64,000 nt of DNA from Aequorivita aurantiaca (GCF_030410135.1 NZ_JAUGQQ010000002.1:1-64000); one strand, 5' to 3'; counted from the first letter of the stretch, positions 1 through 9,310 are shown. Program-made: numbers and translations. Notes: generated by a model not told the origin, from the letters alone.

Positions 1-76
1 TTACCATTCCGAACAGAGAAGTTAAGCCCGTTTGCGCCGATGGTACTGCACCTCGTGGGAGAGTAGGTCGCCGCCT
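1..76 (+). rRNA. rrf: 5S ribosomal RNA, 3' part (5' end outside window)
   Basis: The first 76 bases match the conserved 3' two thirds of bacterial 5S rRNA: CCGAACAGAGAAGTTAAGCC, then the GATGGTACTGC segment, then GTGGGAGAGTAGGTCGCCGCC-type 3' sequence. The gene starts before the window, so it is partial. It is followed ten bases later by a strong intrinsic terminator, which marks the end of a ribosomal RNA operon transcribed rightwards. Confidence 0.95.
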
Positions 77-85
77 TCCTTTAAG

Positions 86-118
86 AGCCCCTCACTTTTT
101 GTGAGGGGCTTTTTTTTT
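86..118 (+). terminator. rRNA operon terminator
   Basis: A perfect 10-base-pair stem (86-95 with 101-110, AGCCCCTCAC/GTGAGGGGCT) with a five-T loop is followed directly by a run of T. It lies just after the 5S rRNA and is the expected intrinsic terminator of the rRNA operon. Confidence 0.95.
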
Positions 119-119
119 G

Positions 120-400
120 TATTTACTATAAGGTTAATAGTTCCACAATGTGGACGGTGATGACGGTGATAAAGGATGTTCAATCTTTTTGAGGGTTGAA
201 GACCGTACATGTCACTTTTTGATACAGTCCATCCTTTATAGTATCTTAACTTTTGTTTAAGGGTCTTCATTTATAAACCAGATAAGAAAATCTGTCCACG
301 TCCTACTATAAAAATATCCTCCATTTATTTTATGAAAAAATTTTAACTATGTAATATCAAAGTATAATTCTTCAGAAGAATTTTAAAAAATTTGAGGTTT
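120..400. other. intergenic region with two inverted repeats, no gene seen
   Basis: No convincing gene lies between the rRNA terminator and the ZIP gene. Two inverted repeats are visible. ATAAAGGATG at 169-178 pairs with CATCCTTTAT at 230-239 across a 51-base loop. AATTCTT at 366-372 pairs with AAGAATT at 376-382, just past the end of the ZIP gene, but without a following U-tract on either strand. Their function is unknown. Confidence 0.5.
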
Positions 401-1069
401 TTATAAAAAATAAGCAACAACAATCCCAATAATAACTGCACTCATTTTGGATAAATGAAATTTGTGATTCTTGGAACTCTCGAAGAGAATTGTAGTGGAA
501 ACATGCAGAAAAATACCAATGACTACTGCCTCAATCTGTGTTTCGTAGTGATGGATCATTTCATAATTATTGGAAATAAAATTACCAATAGGCGTCATTA
601 AGGCAAAAAAGAAAAGAAAGGTTAGCGTGATGGAGCGTTTGTAACCAGCATTTATAAAAAAGAATGACAGTATGATTGCCACCGGAATTTTATGGATAAT
701 AATCCCAACCAGTAAATTATTTTCTTCGGAAATGGGAAAACCTTCCATAAATGCGTGAATACAAAGACTTATAAACAAGAGCCACGGAAAACTTTTTGTT
801 TCAGAATGAAGATGGACGTGTCCATGTTCCGCGCCTTTTGAGAAAAACTCGAGAAATATCTGAAGCAAAATTCCTAACATTATAAAAACCCCTATGGATT
901 TTGACGGGGTTTCAAATACTTCTGGCAACAATTCAAAAACCGTTATAGACAATAGAAATGCGCCGCTGAAAGCTAAAAAAACTTCCATGTTTTTCAATTC
1001 CCTTTTCCTTAAAAAAAGTGCCACGATGTAGCCAATTGCCACGGACAAAAAAAGCAATAAGTAATTCAT
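401..1069 (-). CDS. ZIP family metal transporter
   Basis: Polytopic membrane protein of about 222 residues with the features of ZIP (ZRT/IRT-like) divalent metal transporters. These usually move zinc or iron into the cytoplasm. A helix carries HAFMEG (near residues 106-111) and the next carries HKIP (near 127-130); these are the paired metal-binding helices of the family. A His-rich loop (EHGHVHLH, near 82-89) precedes them, as is usual for ZIP proteins. The ATG at 1069 overlaps the TGA of the upstream methyltransferase gene by one base (TGATG), so the two are translationally coupled. An in-frame TTG one codon upstream is possible but less likely. Metal specificity cannot be read from the sequence. 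Confidence 0.85.
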   Translation of the reverse strand: MNYLLLFLSVAIGYIVALFLRKRELKNMEVFLAFSGAFLLSITVFELLPEVFETPSKSIGVFIMLGILLQIFLEFFSKGAEHGHVHLHSETKSFPWLLFISLCIHAFMEGFPISEENNLLVGIIIHKIPVAIILSFFFINAGYKRSITLTFLFFFALMTPIGNFISNNYEMIHHYETQIEAVVIGIFLHVSTTILFESSKNHKFHLSKMSAVIIGIVVAYFL

Positions 1070-1800
1070 CAATTAAATATAAGAATTAATCGTTCTGAAG
1101 TGTTTTTATCAAAATTGTTGAGATGATAATCGCCAAAAACATTTTTTAAATCCACATTTGCTTCCGCAAAATATCTTTGAAAATCTTCCAAGGTGAGTGC
1201 CATTACACGCTCCACGAAATGATATTCTTTTCCTTCGTCCTCAAAATTGATATTCTTTATTATATAACCGTCTTCCACATATTTCTCAATGTGAAAAACG
1301 ATATCACCAATTTTCTTTTTCTCCTTCGGCACCAGATTTTTTATGGCAAATTCAACATTTAAAAAATCAATTACGGCTGAACCGTTGGGTTTTAGTTCCG
1401 CTTTTACTGATTTAATGGTTCGTAAATTATCTTCTTCTTTTTCGAAATAACCGAAACTTGTAAAAAGGTTGAAAACGGCATCAAATTTCTTGGGATAGGG
1501 CAGGCACATATCGTGCACTTCAAAATGAAGCCGCGGTTTTTCGTATTGTTTGGCGAACGCAATGCTTTCTTCCGAAAGATCCACCCCCGTAACATCGAAT
1601 CCTTGTTTGTATAGATATTTGGCGTGACGGCCTTTTCCGCAGGCGAGATCTAAAATAGAATCATTTTTTTCGAGCTTTAAAAAATTGGTGAGCGCGTTCA
1701 TAAACAATGCCGCTTCCCGATGGTTTCTGTCTTTATACAGAATATGATAGTAAGGGGTATTGAACCACGAGGCGTACCAATTGGTTTTATCTTTTTGCAT
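1069..1800 (-). CDS. class I SAM-dependent methyltransferase
   Basis: A 243-residue soluble protein with a Rossmann-type methyltransferase fold. Motif I, DLACGKG, is at residues 51-57, followed by an acidic residue ending strand 2 (GVDLSEE) and a FDAVFNLFTSFGYF post-motif. It belongs to the broad Methyltransf_25/11 group, whose substrates range from small molecules to proteins, so no substrate is assigned. It is the first gene of a two-gene operon with the ZIP transporter and is divergent from the THUMP methyltransferase; the two start codons are about 60 bases apart. Confidence 0.8.
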   Translation of the reverse strand: MQKDKTNWYASWFNTPYYHILYKDRNHREAALFMNALTNFLKLEKNDSILDLACGKGRHAKYLYKQGFDVTGVDLSEESIAFAKQYEKPRLHFEVHDMCLPYPKKFDAVFNLFTSFGYFEKEEDNLRTIKSVKAELKPNGSAVIDFLNVEFAIKNLVPKEKKKIGDIVFHIEKYVEDGYIIKNINFEDEGKEYHFVERVMALTLEDFQRYFAEANVDLKNVFGDYHLNNFDKNTSERLILIFN

Positions 1801-1829
1801 AGTTATCGTTTCGCCCTGCTAAAATACTG

Positions 1830-1837
1830 TATTTTTG
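1830..1837 (+). promoter_or_regulatory. TAnnTTTG -7 promoter box for the THUMP methyltransferase
   Basis: TATTTTTG matches the Bacteroidota -7 consensus TAnnTTTG and ends 21 bases before the ATG at 1859. Any TTG start at 1835 would lie inside this box, which supports the ATG as the real start. No clear TTTG -33 element is seen. Confidence 0.65.
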
Positions 1838-1858
1838 CAGGAAATCTGTTTAAAAGCT

Positions 1859-3016
1859 ATGACAAACAATTTTAAAATGGTGGCGAAAACGCTCTTTGGT
1901 CTGGAGGAACTTCTGGCTCAGGAACTTCGTCATTTGGGCGCTTCATCCATTGAAATTGGTACGCGCAACGTGTCCTTTGAAGGCGATACCGGCTTTATGT
2001 ACAAGGCCAATCTTTGTTGCCGTACCGCAATTAAAATACTAAAACCCATTACTGCATTCAATATTTTTACGGAAGAAGATCTCTATAAAAAAATATATGA
2101 AATGCCGTGGGAAAAATATATGGACGTAAAGGGCACATTGGCCGTAAACGCCACGGTTTTTTCTGATGTTTTTACACATTCACAATATATTGCCCTTAAA
2201 ACGAAAGATGCCATTGTGGACCGTTTTCGCGACAGGGAAGGGGAGCGGCCTGATGTTGATTTGGACCACCCAACGCTGCGCATCAATGTTCATATTGACC
2301 GAAATATTTGTACAGTTTCTTTAGACAGTTCTGGGGAATCGTTGCATAAGCGGGGATATAAAGTGGAAAGCACTTTGGCTCCTATAAATGAAGTACTCGC
2401 CGCGGGAATTATTATGCTTTCTGGCTTCCAAGGGCAGTGCAATTTTTTGGACCCTATGTGTGGGGGAGGAACTATTTTAACCGAAGCGGCCATGATTGCC
2501 TGTAATATTCCGCCAAATTTGAATAGGGATGAGTTTGGTTTTGAAACCTGGCCAGATTTTGACGTTGATTTATATGAAAAAATAGAAGAAGCCGCCCTTA
2601 AAAAAGTTCGTGATTTCCCCTATAAAATTTATGGTTTTGATACAGATCCGGTGGCAATTAAAAAAGCAAAGGAGAACATAAAAAGTGCAAACCTGCAAGA
2701 TTTTATTGAAGTGAAACAGCAAGATTTTTTCGAAAGTCAAAAAGAAAATGACAAGCCACTTTATATGGTTTTCAATCCGCCGTATGATGAGCGAATTTCA
2801 GTAAAGGATATTGAGGAATTTTACAGTTCCATTGGCAACACCTTAAAACGTAATTATCCCGGCACACAGGCGTGGATGATAACTTCAAATATGGAAGCCT
2901 TGAAATTCGTCGGGCTTCGTCCTTCAAAAAAGATAAAACTATTCAACGGAAAACTGGAAGCAAAATTGGTGCGTTATGAGATGTATGAGGGAAGTAAAAA
3001 GGCAAGCAAACAGTAA
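1859..3016 (+). CDS. THUMP domain class I RNA methyltransferase (RlmL N-terminal/YpsC-like)
   Basis: About 385 residues. The N-terminal half is a THUMP RNA-binding domain (roughly residues 10-155). The C-terminal half is a UPF0020-type methyltransferase with a DPMCGGGT SAM-binding motif (near 198-205) and the NPPY catalytic motif (near 306-309), which marks N-methylation of a nucleobase. The closest known families are YpsC and the N-terminal half of RlmL, which make m2G in 23S rRNA. The exact target base is inferred. The ATG at 1859 is preferred over an in-frame TTG at 1835 because the latter overlaps the -7 promoter box. Divergent from the methyltransferase-ZIP operon. Confidence 0.85.
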   Translation: MTNNFKMVAKTLFGLEELLAQELRHLGASSIEIGTRNVSFEGDTGFMYKANLCCRTAIKILKPITAFNIFTEEDLYKKIYEMPWEKYMDVKGTLAVNATVFSDVFTHSQYIALKTKDAIVDRFRDREGERPDVDLDHPTLRINVHIDRNICTVSLDSSGESLHKRGYKVESTLAPINEVLAAGIIMLSGFQGQCNFLDPMCGGGTILTEAAMIACNIPPNLNRDEFGFETWPDFDVDLYEKIEEAALKKVRDFPYKIYGFDTDPVAIKKAKENIKSANLQDFIEVKQQDFFESQKENDKPLYMVFNPPYDERISVKDIEEFYSSIGNTLKRNYPGTQAWMITSNMEALKFVGLRPSKKIKLFNGKLEAKLVRYEMYEGSKKASKQ

Positions 3017-3054
3017 TCAGTAATTATGTAACAGTGCAAAAAGAATAATTATTT

Positions 3055-3088
3055 AGGGGATGGGTTAGATGCTATTCCCTTCTTTTTT
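3055..3088 (+). terminator. weak intrinsic terminator after the THUMP methyltransferase
   Basis: A seven-base-pair stem with one G-U pair (AGGGGAT at 3055-3061 with ATTCCCT at 3074-3080) and a 12-base loop is followed by TCTTTTTTAT. It sits between two convergent genes. The stem is short, so the call is tentative. Confidence 0.45.
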
Positions 3089-3824
3089 ATTCCGAAGCTT
3101 GGTTTTTTGCGCCCTCTGTTTTTTTAAATAATGGAATTAAGTACGAAACAGTATAGCCGTAACCAACCCCAAAATCACCGTAATCATACGTTCTATTAAA
3201 CCCGGGAATATATAGATTGGCAAAATTTTCAGGTTCCTTTTCAGCAAATTTATGCTTTAGTTGAACATTCAATGACAGGTAAAGATTATTGATTACTTCA
3301 GTTTTAATTCCTAAAATAAACTCTGCCCATTGTGCATTCAACCCACTAAATTCTTGAGCGTCGTAAATGGTTTGCGTGGGAAATGCGGGATTGTCGGTAT
3401 AGATTCGATAGCTTAAGAGTTCCTGATTAAAGGTTGAAAATCCATAGCGCAAACCTAAAGTTATTGCATTCTCCATTCCCAACCAATTTTCATAGGCGTT
3501 GTAGTCAAAACCTATTTTTGCGTAGCCTCCACTTGTTTGGGATGACACATAAGGCTCAACCCAATCTTTCTTTTCAGTACCGAATTCCACTGCGGCATAA
3601 AATCTTTTTGTTACCCTAAAATCGCCCATTATCTCGAATCCCGAATAGCCTTCTTCAATCAATGTGCGGATAGGCTTGGCTAAATCAACCCCAACGCGCA
3701 GTCCGAATTTTTCAACCTTGGGCACTGTATCATTGGATATTTCATTTTTTCCTTGGGCCACCGTTGCCTGTGTGCCGCAAAAAAGGCTAATGCAGCATAG
3801 TAACGTGCGGGCTATTTTCATCAT
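3087..3824 (-). CDS. DUF6048-type outer-membrane beta-barrel protein
   Basis: A 245-residue protein with a Sec signal peptide (about residues 1-23, ending ATVAQG), then alternating amphipathic strands such as GFEIMGDFRVTKRFYAAVEFG and LYLSLNVQLKHKF, as in small outer-membrane barrels. I recognise it as the flavobacterial DUF6048 family; no function is established. Its start overlaps the end of the upstream DUF6452 gene by 38 bases, and both follow rlmD in what looks like one operon. The pair probably works in the envelope, independently of the rRNA methylase. Two adjacent ATG codons (3824, 3821) are possible starts. Confidence 0.75.
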   Translation of the reverse strand: MMKIARTLLCCISLFCGTQATVAQGKNEISNDTVPKVEKFGLRVGVDLAKPIRTLIEEGYSGFEIMGDFRVTKRFYAAVEFGTEKKDWVEPYVSSQTSGGYAKIGFDYNAYENWLGMENAITLGLRYGFSTFNQELLSYRIYTDNPAFPTQTIYDAQEFSGLNAQWAEFILGIKTEVINNLYLSLNVQLKHKFAEKEPENFANLYIPGFNRTYDYGDFGVGYGYTVSYLIPLFKKTEGAKNQASE

Positions 3825-4284
3825 TTACAGTGTCTCTTATTACGGTAATTTGTTTTATCCAATTTTCGTTTCCTTCCTCGGCTAAATCCTGATCCAAATT
3901 AAAATATTCAGTCTTAAATCCGCAGGCACGGTTTACATAATCATTTACCCTTTCGTAAAGGAACGTAACTCTATCAATGTTCTTTAAAGTATCATTGGTT
4001 CTAAACGTGGTTCTTATAAATCTATATTTCGTTGTGTCCGAAGTAGTGCTTAACGGCAGGGCGATTTCCTTTATATTTTCCAGCGAAATAACCGTTACTG
4101 AATTTTCATAATCTGTCTCTACGGTCAGTACGTTTACATTTTTTGAATTCGCCGGGTTTGCGAAATCATTAAAGGAAATCACCATTTTTGCTGTGGTCGC
4201 GGTATCCGGCGGACATATATCGTCCTTTGTGCAACCCTTAAAAGCGAAGGGTATTAATAGAATACAGAAAATTCTTTTAATCAT
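3787..4284 (-). CDS. DUF6452-type lipoprotein
   Basis: A 165-residue secreted protein whose N-terminus has a hydrophobic stretch and a lipobox-like FKGC (Cys18), suggesting lipid attachment. The mature part has a CPP segment, an FNDFANP motif and an RTTFRTND region typical of the DUF6452 family in Flavobacteriia. Function unknown. It lies 8 bases after rlmD and overlaps the DUF6048 gene by 38 bases, so the two envelope proteins are very likely co-translated and may act together; this is inference from gene order. Confidence 0.7.
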   Translation of the reverse strand: MIKRIFCILLIPFAFKGCTKDDICPPDTATTAKMVISFNDFANPANSKNVNVLTVETDYENSVTVISLENIKEIALPLSTTSDTTKYRFIRTTFRTNDTLKNIDRVTFLYERVNDYVNRACGFKTEYFNLDQDLAEEGNENWIKQITVIRDTVNDENSPHVTMLH

Positions 4285-4292
4285 ATTTTTGA

Positions 4293-5702
4293 TTAGCGTT
4301 TCTCCAAAAGTACAACATTTTCTACGTGATGTGTTTGCGGAAACATATCTACCGGCTGCACTTTTATTACTTTATATTTTGAATCCAAGATTGCCAAATC
4401 CCTAGCTTGGGTGGCGCTGTTGCAACTTACATACACAATTTTTTCGGCGCTCAAATTCAACAGTTGTGCCACAACATCGGCATGCATGCCATCTCGCGGC
4501 GGATCGGTAATAACAATATCCGGTTTTCCGTGAGTCGTTATAAATTCATCATTAAAAACCTTTTTCATATCGCCCACATAGAATTCAACGTTTTCAATAT
4601 TGTTTAATTGCGCGTTTTGTTTTGCGGCTTCAATAGCATCGGGCACTGCTTCAACGCCGATAACCTTTTTGGCTTTTTTTGCAACAAACTGCGCAATGGT
4701 ACCAGTTCCGGTATATAAATCAAAAACCAATTCATCTCCATTCATTCCAGCAAAATCCCGAGTAATTTTGTACAGCTCATAAGCTTGTTCACTGTTGGTT
4801 TGGTAAAAGGATTTGGCATTTATTTTAAACTTTAAACCTTCCATTTCCTCAAAAATATGGTCTCGGCCATAAAAAACATTTATTTCCTGATCATACAGTG
4901 TATCATTTCCTTTGGAATTAATGACATACAATAATGAAGTAATTTGCGGAAATTCCTTGGCGACCGCTTCCAATAGCAATTTTCTATTTTCCTCGTCTTC
5001 GTGGAAAAACTGGAGCAGCACCATTATTTCACCGGTGGAGGAAGTCCGAATCATCAAAGTGCGAAGAAAGCCTTCCTGATGTCGGGTGTTGAAAAAGGAA
5101 AGGTTCAATTCTTCAGCCTTTGCTTTTACAAAATCGCGAATCGCATTGCTTGGGTCGGCCTGTAGGTAACAAATATCCAAATCCAAAATCTTGTCCCACA
5201 TTCCGGGAATATGAAAGCCCAATGCATTTCGATTTTCTATTATTTCGTTGCTTCTTATTTGGTCCAACGTTAGCCACTTGTTGTCGCTAAATGAAAATTC
5301 CATTTTGTTACGATAAAAGTATTGTTTTTCGGAACCTAAGATGGGTATAATTTCGGGTAATTCTATTTTGCCGATGCGTTTCAGGTTTTGTTCAACTTCC
5401 TTTTGTTTAAAAAAAAGTTGATGTTCGTAACCCATATTTTGCCATTTACAGCCGCCGCAAACTCCAAAGTGTGGGCAAACAGGCTCAACGCGTCTCTCGG
5501 AATATTTTGAGGTGGAAAGCACGGAGGCTTCATAAAAAGCCTTTTTCTTTTTGAAGGTTTGCACGGTCACTATATCGCCGGGCACAGCATTGTCGATAAA
5601 TACCACCCGTCCGTCTTCAGCTTTGGCAACTGCCTTTCCTTTTGCGCCCGCATCCACCACTTCCAGATTTTCCAAAATCTGTCTGTTATTTTTTCTCGCC
5701 AT
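4293..5702 (-). CDS. rlmD: 23S rRNA (uracil-C5)-methyltransferase, RlmD/RumA family
   Basis: A 469-residue protein with an N-terminal TRAM RNA-binding domain (about 10-65), a 4Fe-4S cluster cysteine set (Cys76, Cys82, Cys85 in CPHFGVCGGC, and Cys178), the SAM-binding motif DLYTGTGT (328-335), the DPPR motif (400-403) and the catalytic nucleophile Cys427 in VYVSCNS. These identify the TrmA/RumA class that makes 5-methyluridine in RNA. Which uridine is modified (RlmD- or RlmCD-like) cannot be decided from the sequence. A TATTTTTG box ends only five bases before the ATG, so the transcript may be leaderless. It is the first gene of an operon with DUF6452 and DUF6048. Confidence 0.9.
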   Translation of the reverse strand: MARKNNRQILENLEVVDAGAKGKAVAKAEDGRVVFIDNAVPGDIVTVQTFKKKKAFYEASVLSTSKYSERRVEPVCPHFGVCGGCKWQNMGYEHQLFFKQKEVEQNLKRIGKIELPEIIPILGSEKQYFYRNKMEFSFSDNKWLTLDQIRSNEIIENRNALGFHIPGMWDKILDLDICYLQADPSNAIRDFVKAKAEELNLSFFNTRHQEGFLRTLMIRTSSTGEIMVLLQFFHEDEENRKLLLEAVAKEFPQITSLLYVINSKGNDTLYDQEINVFYGRDHIFEEMEGLKFKINAKSFYQTNSEQAYELYKITRDFAGMNGDELVFDLYTGTGTIAQFVAKKAKKVIGVEAVPDAIEAAKQNAQLNNIENVEFYVGDMKKVFNDEFITTHGKPDIVITDPPRDGMHADVVAQLLNLSAEKIVYVSCNSATQARDLAILDSKYKVIKVQPVDMFPQTHHVENVVLLEKR

Positions 5703-5707
5703 AGGCG

Positions 5708-5715
5708 CAAAAATA
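5708..5715 (-). promoter_or_regulatory. TAnnTTTG -7 box immediately before rlmD
   Basis: On the minus strand TATTTTTG ends five bases upstream of the rlmD ATG (5702). With a start point about five bases past the box, transcription would begin at or next to the A of the start codon, giving a leaderless or near-leaderless mRNA. Confidence 0.6.
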
Positions 5716-5852
5716 GCATAATTGTTAGGTTTAAATCCCGATAAGGCTTCAAAAAATGTGGGATATATTTAGTAATTTGCACCCCCTTGGAGGATTCCGC
5801 TCCATAAATCAGGAATCATTTTTTTTACATTACTTCAAATTAGTACAATTTT

Positions 5853-7094
5853 ATGTCAGTTTTAGAGAAAACGGCTTCACAGCAAGCCATCGATTTGGAA
5901 AACAAATACGGAGCCCATAATTATCACCCGTTACCTGTAGTTTTGGAGCGGGGAGAGGGCGTTTACGTTTGGGATGTGGAAGGCAAGAAATACTACGATT
6001 TTCTTTCGGCATATTCTGCGGTAAACCAAGGCCATTGCCATCCGAAAATAGTTGGCGCAATGACCGAACAGGCTCAAAGGTTAACCTTGACCTCGCGAGC
6101 TTTTTATAATGATATGTTGGGGAAATATGAGAAATTTGCCTGCGAATTTTTCAATTTTGATAAGTTGTTACCAATGAACACTGGGGCAGAGGCAGTGGAA
6201 ACCGCTCTTAAAATTTGCCGTAAGTGGGCTTACGAAAAAAAGGGCATTGATGAAAATGAGGCCGAAATAGTGGTTTGTGAAAATAATTTCCACGGAAGAA
6301 CCACGACAATCATTTCATTCAGTAATGATCCGGTGGCGCGTAAGAATTTTGGGCCATACACAAAAGGATTCATTAAAATTGAATATGATAATATTGGGGA
6401 GCTTGAAAAGCATTTAGAAAGCAACAAGAATATTGCTGGCTTTTTGGTGGAACCAATTCAAGGTGAGGCGGGCGTTTATGTTCCGTCCGAAGGGTATTTG
6501 AGCAAAGCCAAGGCGCTGTGCGAAAAACACAACGTTCTTTTTATTGCCGATGAAGTTCAAACAGGAATTGCCCGTACCGGAAAATTACTTGCGGTTGATC
6601 ACGAAAATGTGAAACCCGATCTTTTGATTTTGGGAAAAGCCTTAAGTGGTGGCGCGTATCCAGTTTCAGCGGTGCTCGCTAATGACTCGGTAATGGGCGT
6701 TATAAAACCCGGAAACCACGGCTCTACTTTTGGCGGCAATCCCGTTGCGGCAGCAGTCGCTATTGCGGCGCTAAGTGTAGTTCGTAATGAAAAACTTGCT
6801 GAAAATGCAGAAAAACTAGGAAAACTTTTCCGAAGTGAATTGGACAAGTATATTCAAAAAAGTAAGATTGCAAGCCTTGTGCGCGGAAAAGGATTATTGA
6901 ACGCTATATTAATAAATGATAGCGAAGACAGCGATACCGCTTGGAATATTTGCTTAAAGCTTCGTGACAATGGCCTTTTGGCAAAACCTACGCACGGCAA
7001 CATTATTCGCTTTGCGCCACCATTGGTTATGAATGAGGAACAATTAATGGATTGTGTTTCTATAATCATTGATACTTTAAAGGAATTTGAATAA
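5853..7094 (+). CDS. rocD: ornithine aminotransferase
   Basis: A 413-residue PLP enzyme of the class III aminotransferase family. It transfers the delta-amino group of ornithine to 2-oxoglutarate, giving glutamate semialdehyde in arginine and proline metabolism. Visible motifs: [13 protein letters not shown] (108-120) binding the cofactor phosphate, NNFHGRT (145-151), the PLP aspartate in IADEVQTG (Asp233), and the Schiff-base lysine Lys262 in [10 protein letters not shown]. The length and the [13 protein letters not shown] segment fit ornithine aminotransferase better than acetylornithine aminotransferase. A proline dehydrogenase further along the window (44.2 kb) feeds the same metabolic node. 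Confidence 0.92.
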   Translation: MSVLEKTASQQAIDLENKYGAHNYHPLPVVLERGEGVYVWDVEGKKYYDFLSAYSAVNQGHCHPKIVGAMTEQAQRLTLTSRAFYNDMLGKYEKFACEFFNFDKLLPMNTGAEAVETALKICRKWAYEKKGIDENEAEIVVCENNFHGRTTTIISFSNDPVARKNFGPYTKGFIKIEYDNIGELEKHLESNKNIAGFLVEPIQGEAGVYVPSEGYLSKAKALCEKHNVLFIADEVQTGIARTGKLLAVDHENVKPDLLILGKALSGGAYPVSAVLANDSVMGVIKPGNHGSTFGGNPVAAAVAIAALSVVRNEKLAENAEKLGKLFRSELDKYIQKSKIASLVRGKGLLNAILINDSEDSDTAWNICLKLRDNGLLAKPTHGNIIRFAPPLVMNEEQLMDCVSIIIDTLKEFE

Positions 7095-7118
7095 ACGTAT
7101 TCAAAATATATAGAAATC

Positions 7119-7150
7119 AAAACGGCCCCGAAATTTCGAGGCCGTTTTTT
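7119..7150 (+). terminator. intrinsic terminator after rocD
   Basis: A nine-base-pair stem (AAAACGGCC at 7119-7127 with GGCCGTTTT at 7140-7148) is followed by T residues. It lies between convergent rocD and the type IX cargo gene. The A-rich left arm means it could also serve the minus strand. Confidence 0.85.
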
Positions 7151-7187
7151 AATTATGGGAAATCTAAATCCAGATGGGGATTTATTC

Positions 7188-9116
7188 TTATTTATTATGG
7201 ACGATAACTTTATAGTCCAGAATCATATCTTCTGAAGTGGTAAGCTTCACAACATAAACCCCATCACTTAGGTTTCCGGTGTAAAAGCTATATCTGTTCT
7301 TGCTGCCCAAATCCTTCTCTTGTATCACCAATTTTCCGTTCATATCATATACCATTGCGGTTTTGATGGTATAACCTTCGGGATTGCTCACTTCCAATTT
7401 TTGAATTGGATTGTTTTGGAAAAGGTTTACGTTCGCCTTTACAACTTCCATCTGGTCCAATTCAGCTTCTGGCCTTAAGTTTGGCTTACGGAAAACAATA
7501 AAGAATCTATTATCGTACGTACCTGCAGGTAAATTTAAAACAACGCCGGAAGCAGTGGAATTGCTCAATTCCTGAATAGTATTTTCCTGATTGTCGAAAA
7601 GATATACGTGCTGGTAAGGCTTTTTAACTTCCTCTGCTACCACCAAACGAACTTGGGTTGCGTTCTTAATTTTGAAGGCTATTGGAATTTGTTTGTTCTC
7701 ATCATATTTTACACCGTTAATGGCAAAAGGACGACGGGCGTTATCCGGGCCAATTGGAAAATATGCATCGGTTTGTAAGTCTTGCGCACTCAAGCCATCC
7801 AATCCACGATCATACCCATCGGTGGCTTGGTCATAAAAAGCAAGTACCAAATCACGGGTTACGGCTTCATCAAAAACGGACCACAATCTTAAAATAGGTG
7901 TACGATAGTCCACCGGAATGGCACCGGTTGATGTTGACAAGGTTGGGCCTCCGCCTGAATTTGTTTCATTTGCGGTTTCATCGGCTCCGGGACGTTGGAA
8001 GACTGAACCTAGTACTCCTTCTTTAAAAAATACTCTATGGGAGTTTTTGATGGTCACAGTCCCATAAACGTCGCCTACAAACATAATACCTTGACCAATG
8101 GGAGCGAAGCGTTTATTATCATCACTATTTAAACTAGTGCCAGCACCACCTCCTTGATTACCAGAAGAGTTGTAGAAAAAAAATGGAGCAGCAGCGTACG
8201 TACCTAAATTGTTTCCATTATAAGGATCATTATCTGAATCCACAGGACCGATTGTAAATATTCCATAACCATAAGGTTTGTTTGAATAATAATGGGTTGG
8301 TACTGTTCTATCCTCATCGTAATACCAAAATGTGCCTAAATCCACATTCGTTGGATCATGAAAAAGTTTGTTCAAGTCCAATGCTGAAGGATATGGATTA
8401 CCGCTCAAAGTCATTTTATTGGCATCTACGGGAATTATTGCATCGCCATTATTGGGCCTGCCGCGAAATTCGTAAAGCTGGTCGTGGTTTGATAGATTTC
8501 CGCCATTGTTTATTGTTCCTGCATGCACACCTTTCATTGTAAATCCAAAACCTGTGGGTGCCGCATTGCCGGTATTCATTCGTTGGTAGTCACCTTCAGC
8601 TTCAGTACCAGGTTCTTTGTGGGTGTATAACCATCGGCTGGAAATTGTTAATCGCGGATTATTAAATCCATCCCTTGTCGGTACGGTCGCAACTTGTTGT
8701 GCAGCGGTTATACCACTCGTGGGCAATGCTTCATATAAATGACTTACGCCAAACCAGCGGTTCCCTGGCGCTACGGGACTACCCACGGGACCGGTATTCC
8801 CAATAGGGGAACACCAATAGTAATATGCCCATGGATTGGTAACGGGGGTATTTTGTTGTACTGAAAGTTGGCCATCACCACCATTTCCCAAATTGGGCTC
8901 ACCCTGAATCAATTGCCCATTCTCACGCAAATAGATACTAGCTTCGGTATTTGTGTTGTTTGTGTTTCGTGATAAATTGACATCACTTTCTACGTAGAGA
9001 ACTTGGTCCTTCACATAAATATAGGAATCTGCAGTGCCGTTTGGCTTCACGCTCAACTGCGCAAAAATGCTTGTAGATGTTAAAAGTAAAGTTGAAAAGA
9101 GTAGTAGGTTTTTCAT
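7188..9116 (-). CDS. secreted protein with type IX secretion C-terminal sorting domain
   Basis: A 642-residue protein with a Sec signal peptide (about 1-19, ending IFAQ). The last 75-80 residues form a Por/type IX sorting domain: FQNNPIQKLEVSNP, then MVYDMNGKLVIQEKDLG, then LSDGVYVVKLTT and a terminal lysine. The protein should cross the outer membrane by the type IX system, of which PorQ and PorX genes lie in this window. The middle has no catalytic motif that I recognise; it is rich in Gly, Asn, Pro and Tyr with phrases such as GNPYPSALD that recur in secreted flavobacterial adhesin-like proteins. The passenger function is unknown. Confidence 0.85.
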   Translation of the reverse strand: MKNLLLFSTLLLTSTSIFAQLSVKPNGTADSYIYVKDQVLYVESDVNLSRNTNNTNTEASIYLRENGQLIQGEPNLGNGGDGQLSVQQNTPVTNPWAYYYWCSPIGNTGPVGSPVAPGNRWFGVSHLYEALPTSGITAAQQVATVPTRDGFNNPRLTISSRWLYTHKEPGTEAEGDYQRMNTGNAAPTGFGFTMKGVHAGTINNGGNLSNHDQLYEFRGRPNNGDAIIPVDANKMTLSGNPYPSALDLNKLFHDPTNVDLGTFWYYDEDRTVPTHYYSNKPYGYGIFTIGPVDSDNDPYNGNNLGTYAAAPFFFYNSSGNQGGGAGTSLNSDDNKRFAPIGQGIMFVGDVYGTVTIKNSHRVFFKEGVLGSVFQRPGADETANETNSGGGPTLSTSTGAIPVDYRTPILRLWSVFDEAVTRDLVLAFYDQATDGYDRGLDGLSAQDLQTDAYFPIGPDNARRPFAINGVKYDENKQIPIAFKIKNATQVRLVVAEEVKKPYQHVYLFDNQENTIQELSNSTASGVVLNLPAGTYDNRFFIVFRKPNLRPEAELDQMEVVKANVNLFQNNPIQKLEVSNPEGYTIKTAMVYDMNGKLVIQEKDLGSKNRYSFYTGNLSDGVYVVKLTTSEDMILDYKVIVHNK

Positions 9117-9310
9117 ATTTTTACGGTTTTTAGAAGCCTTCGTATTGGGGAAAACCAGCCTCTATTTTCACGGAATAAATTTAAAAATAAAAATCAATAT
9201 ATACGGCAGTTCACTGCAAATTACATAAAAATTTCGTTAACAGGCAATTAACAAGGTTATAAGGCTGCGAAAGTGGCCGTTTTAAATGAAAAAACTTCAA
9301 TAGATTTTAT

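Noticed and set aside
22-270. 82-codon minus-strand frame overlapping the 5S rRNA
   Set aside because: It runs into the 5S rRNA and its terminator, is very basic, and resembles no family.
2083-2286. Minus-strand frames inside the THUMP methyltransferase gene
   Set aside because: Short antisense shadows with no start context.
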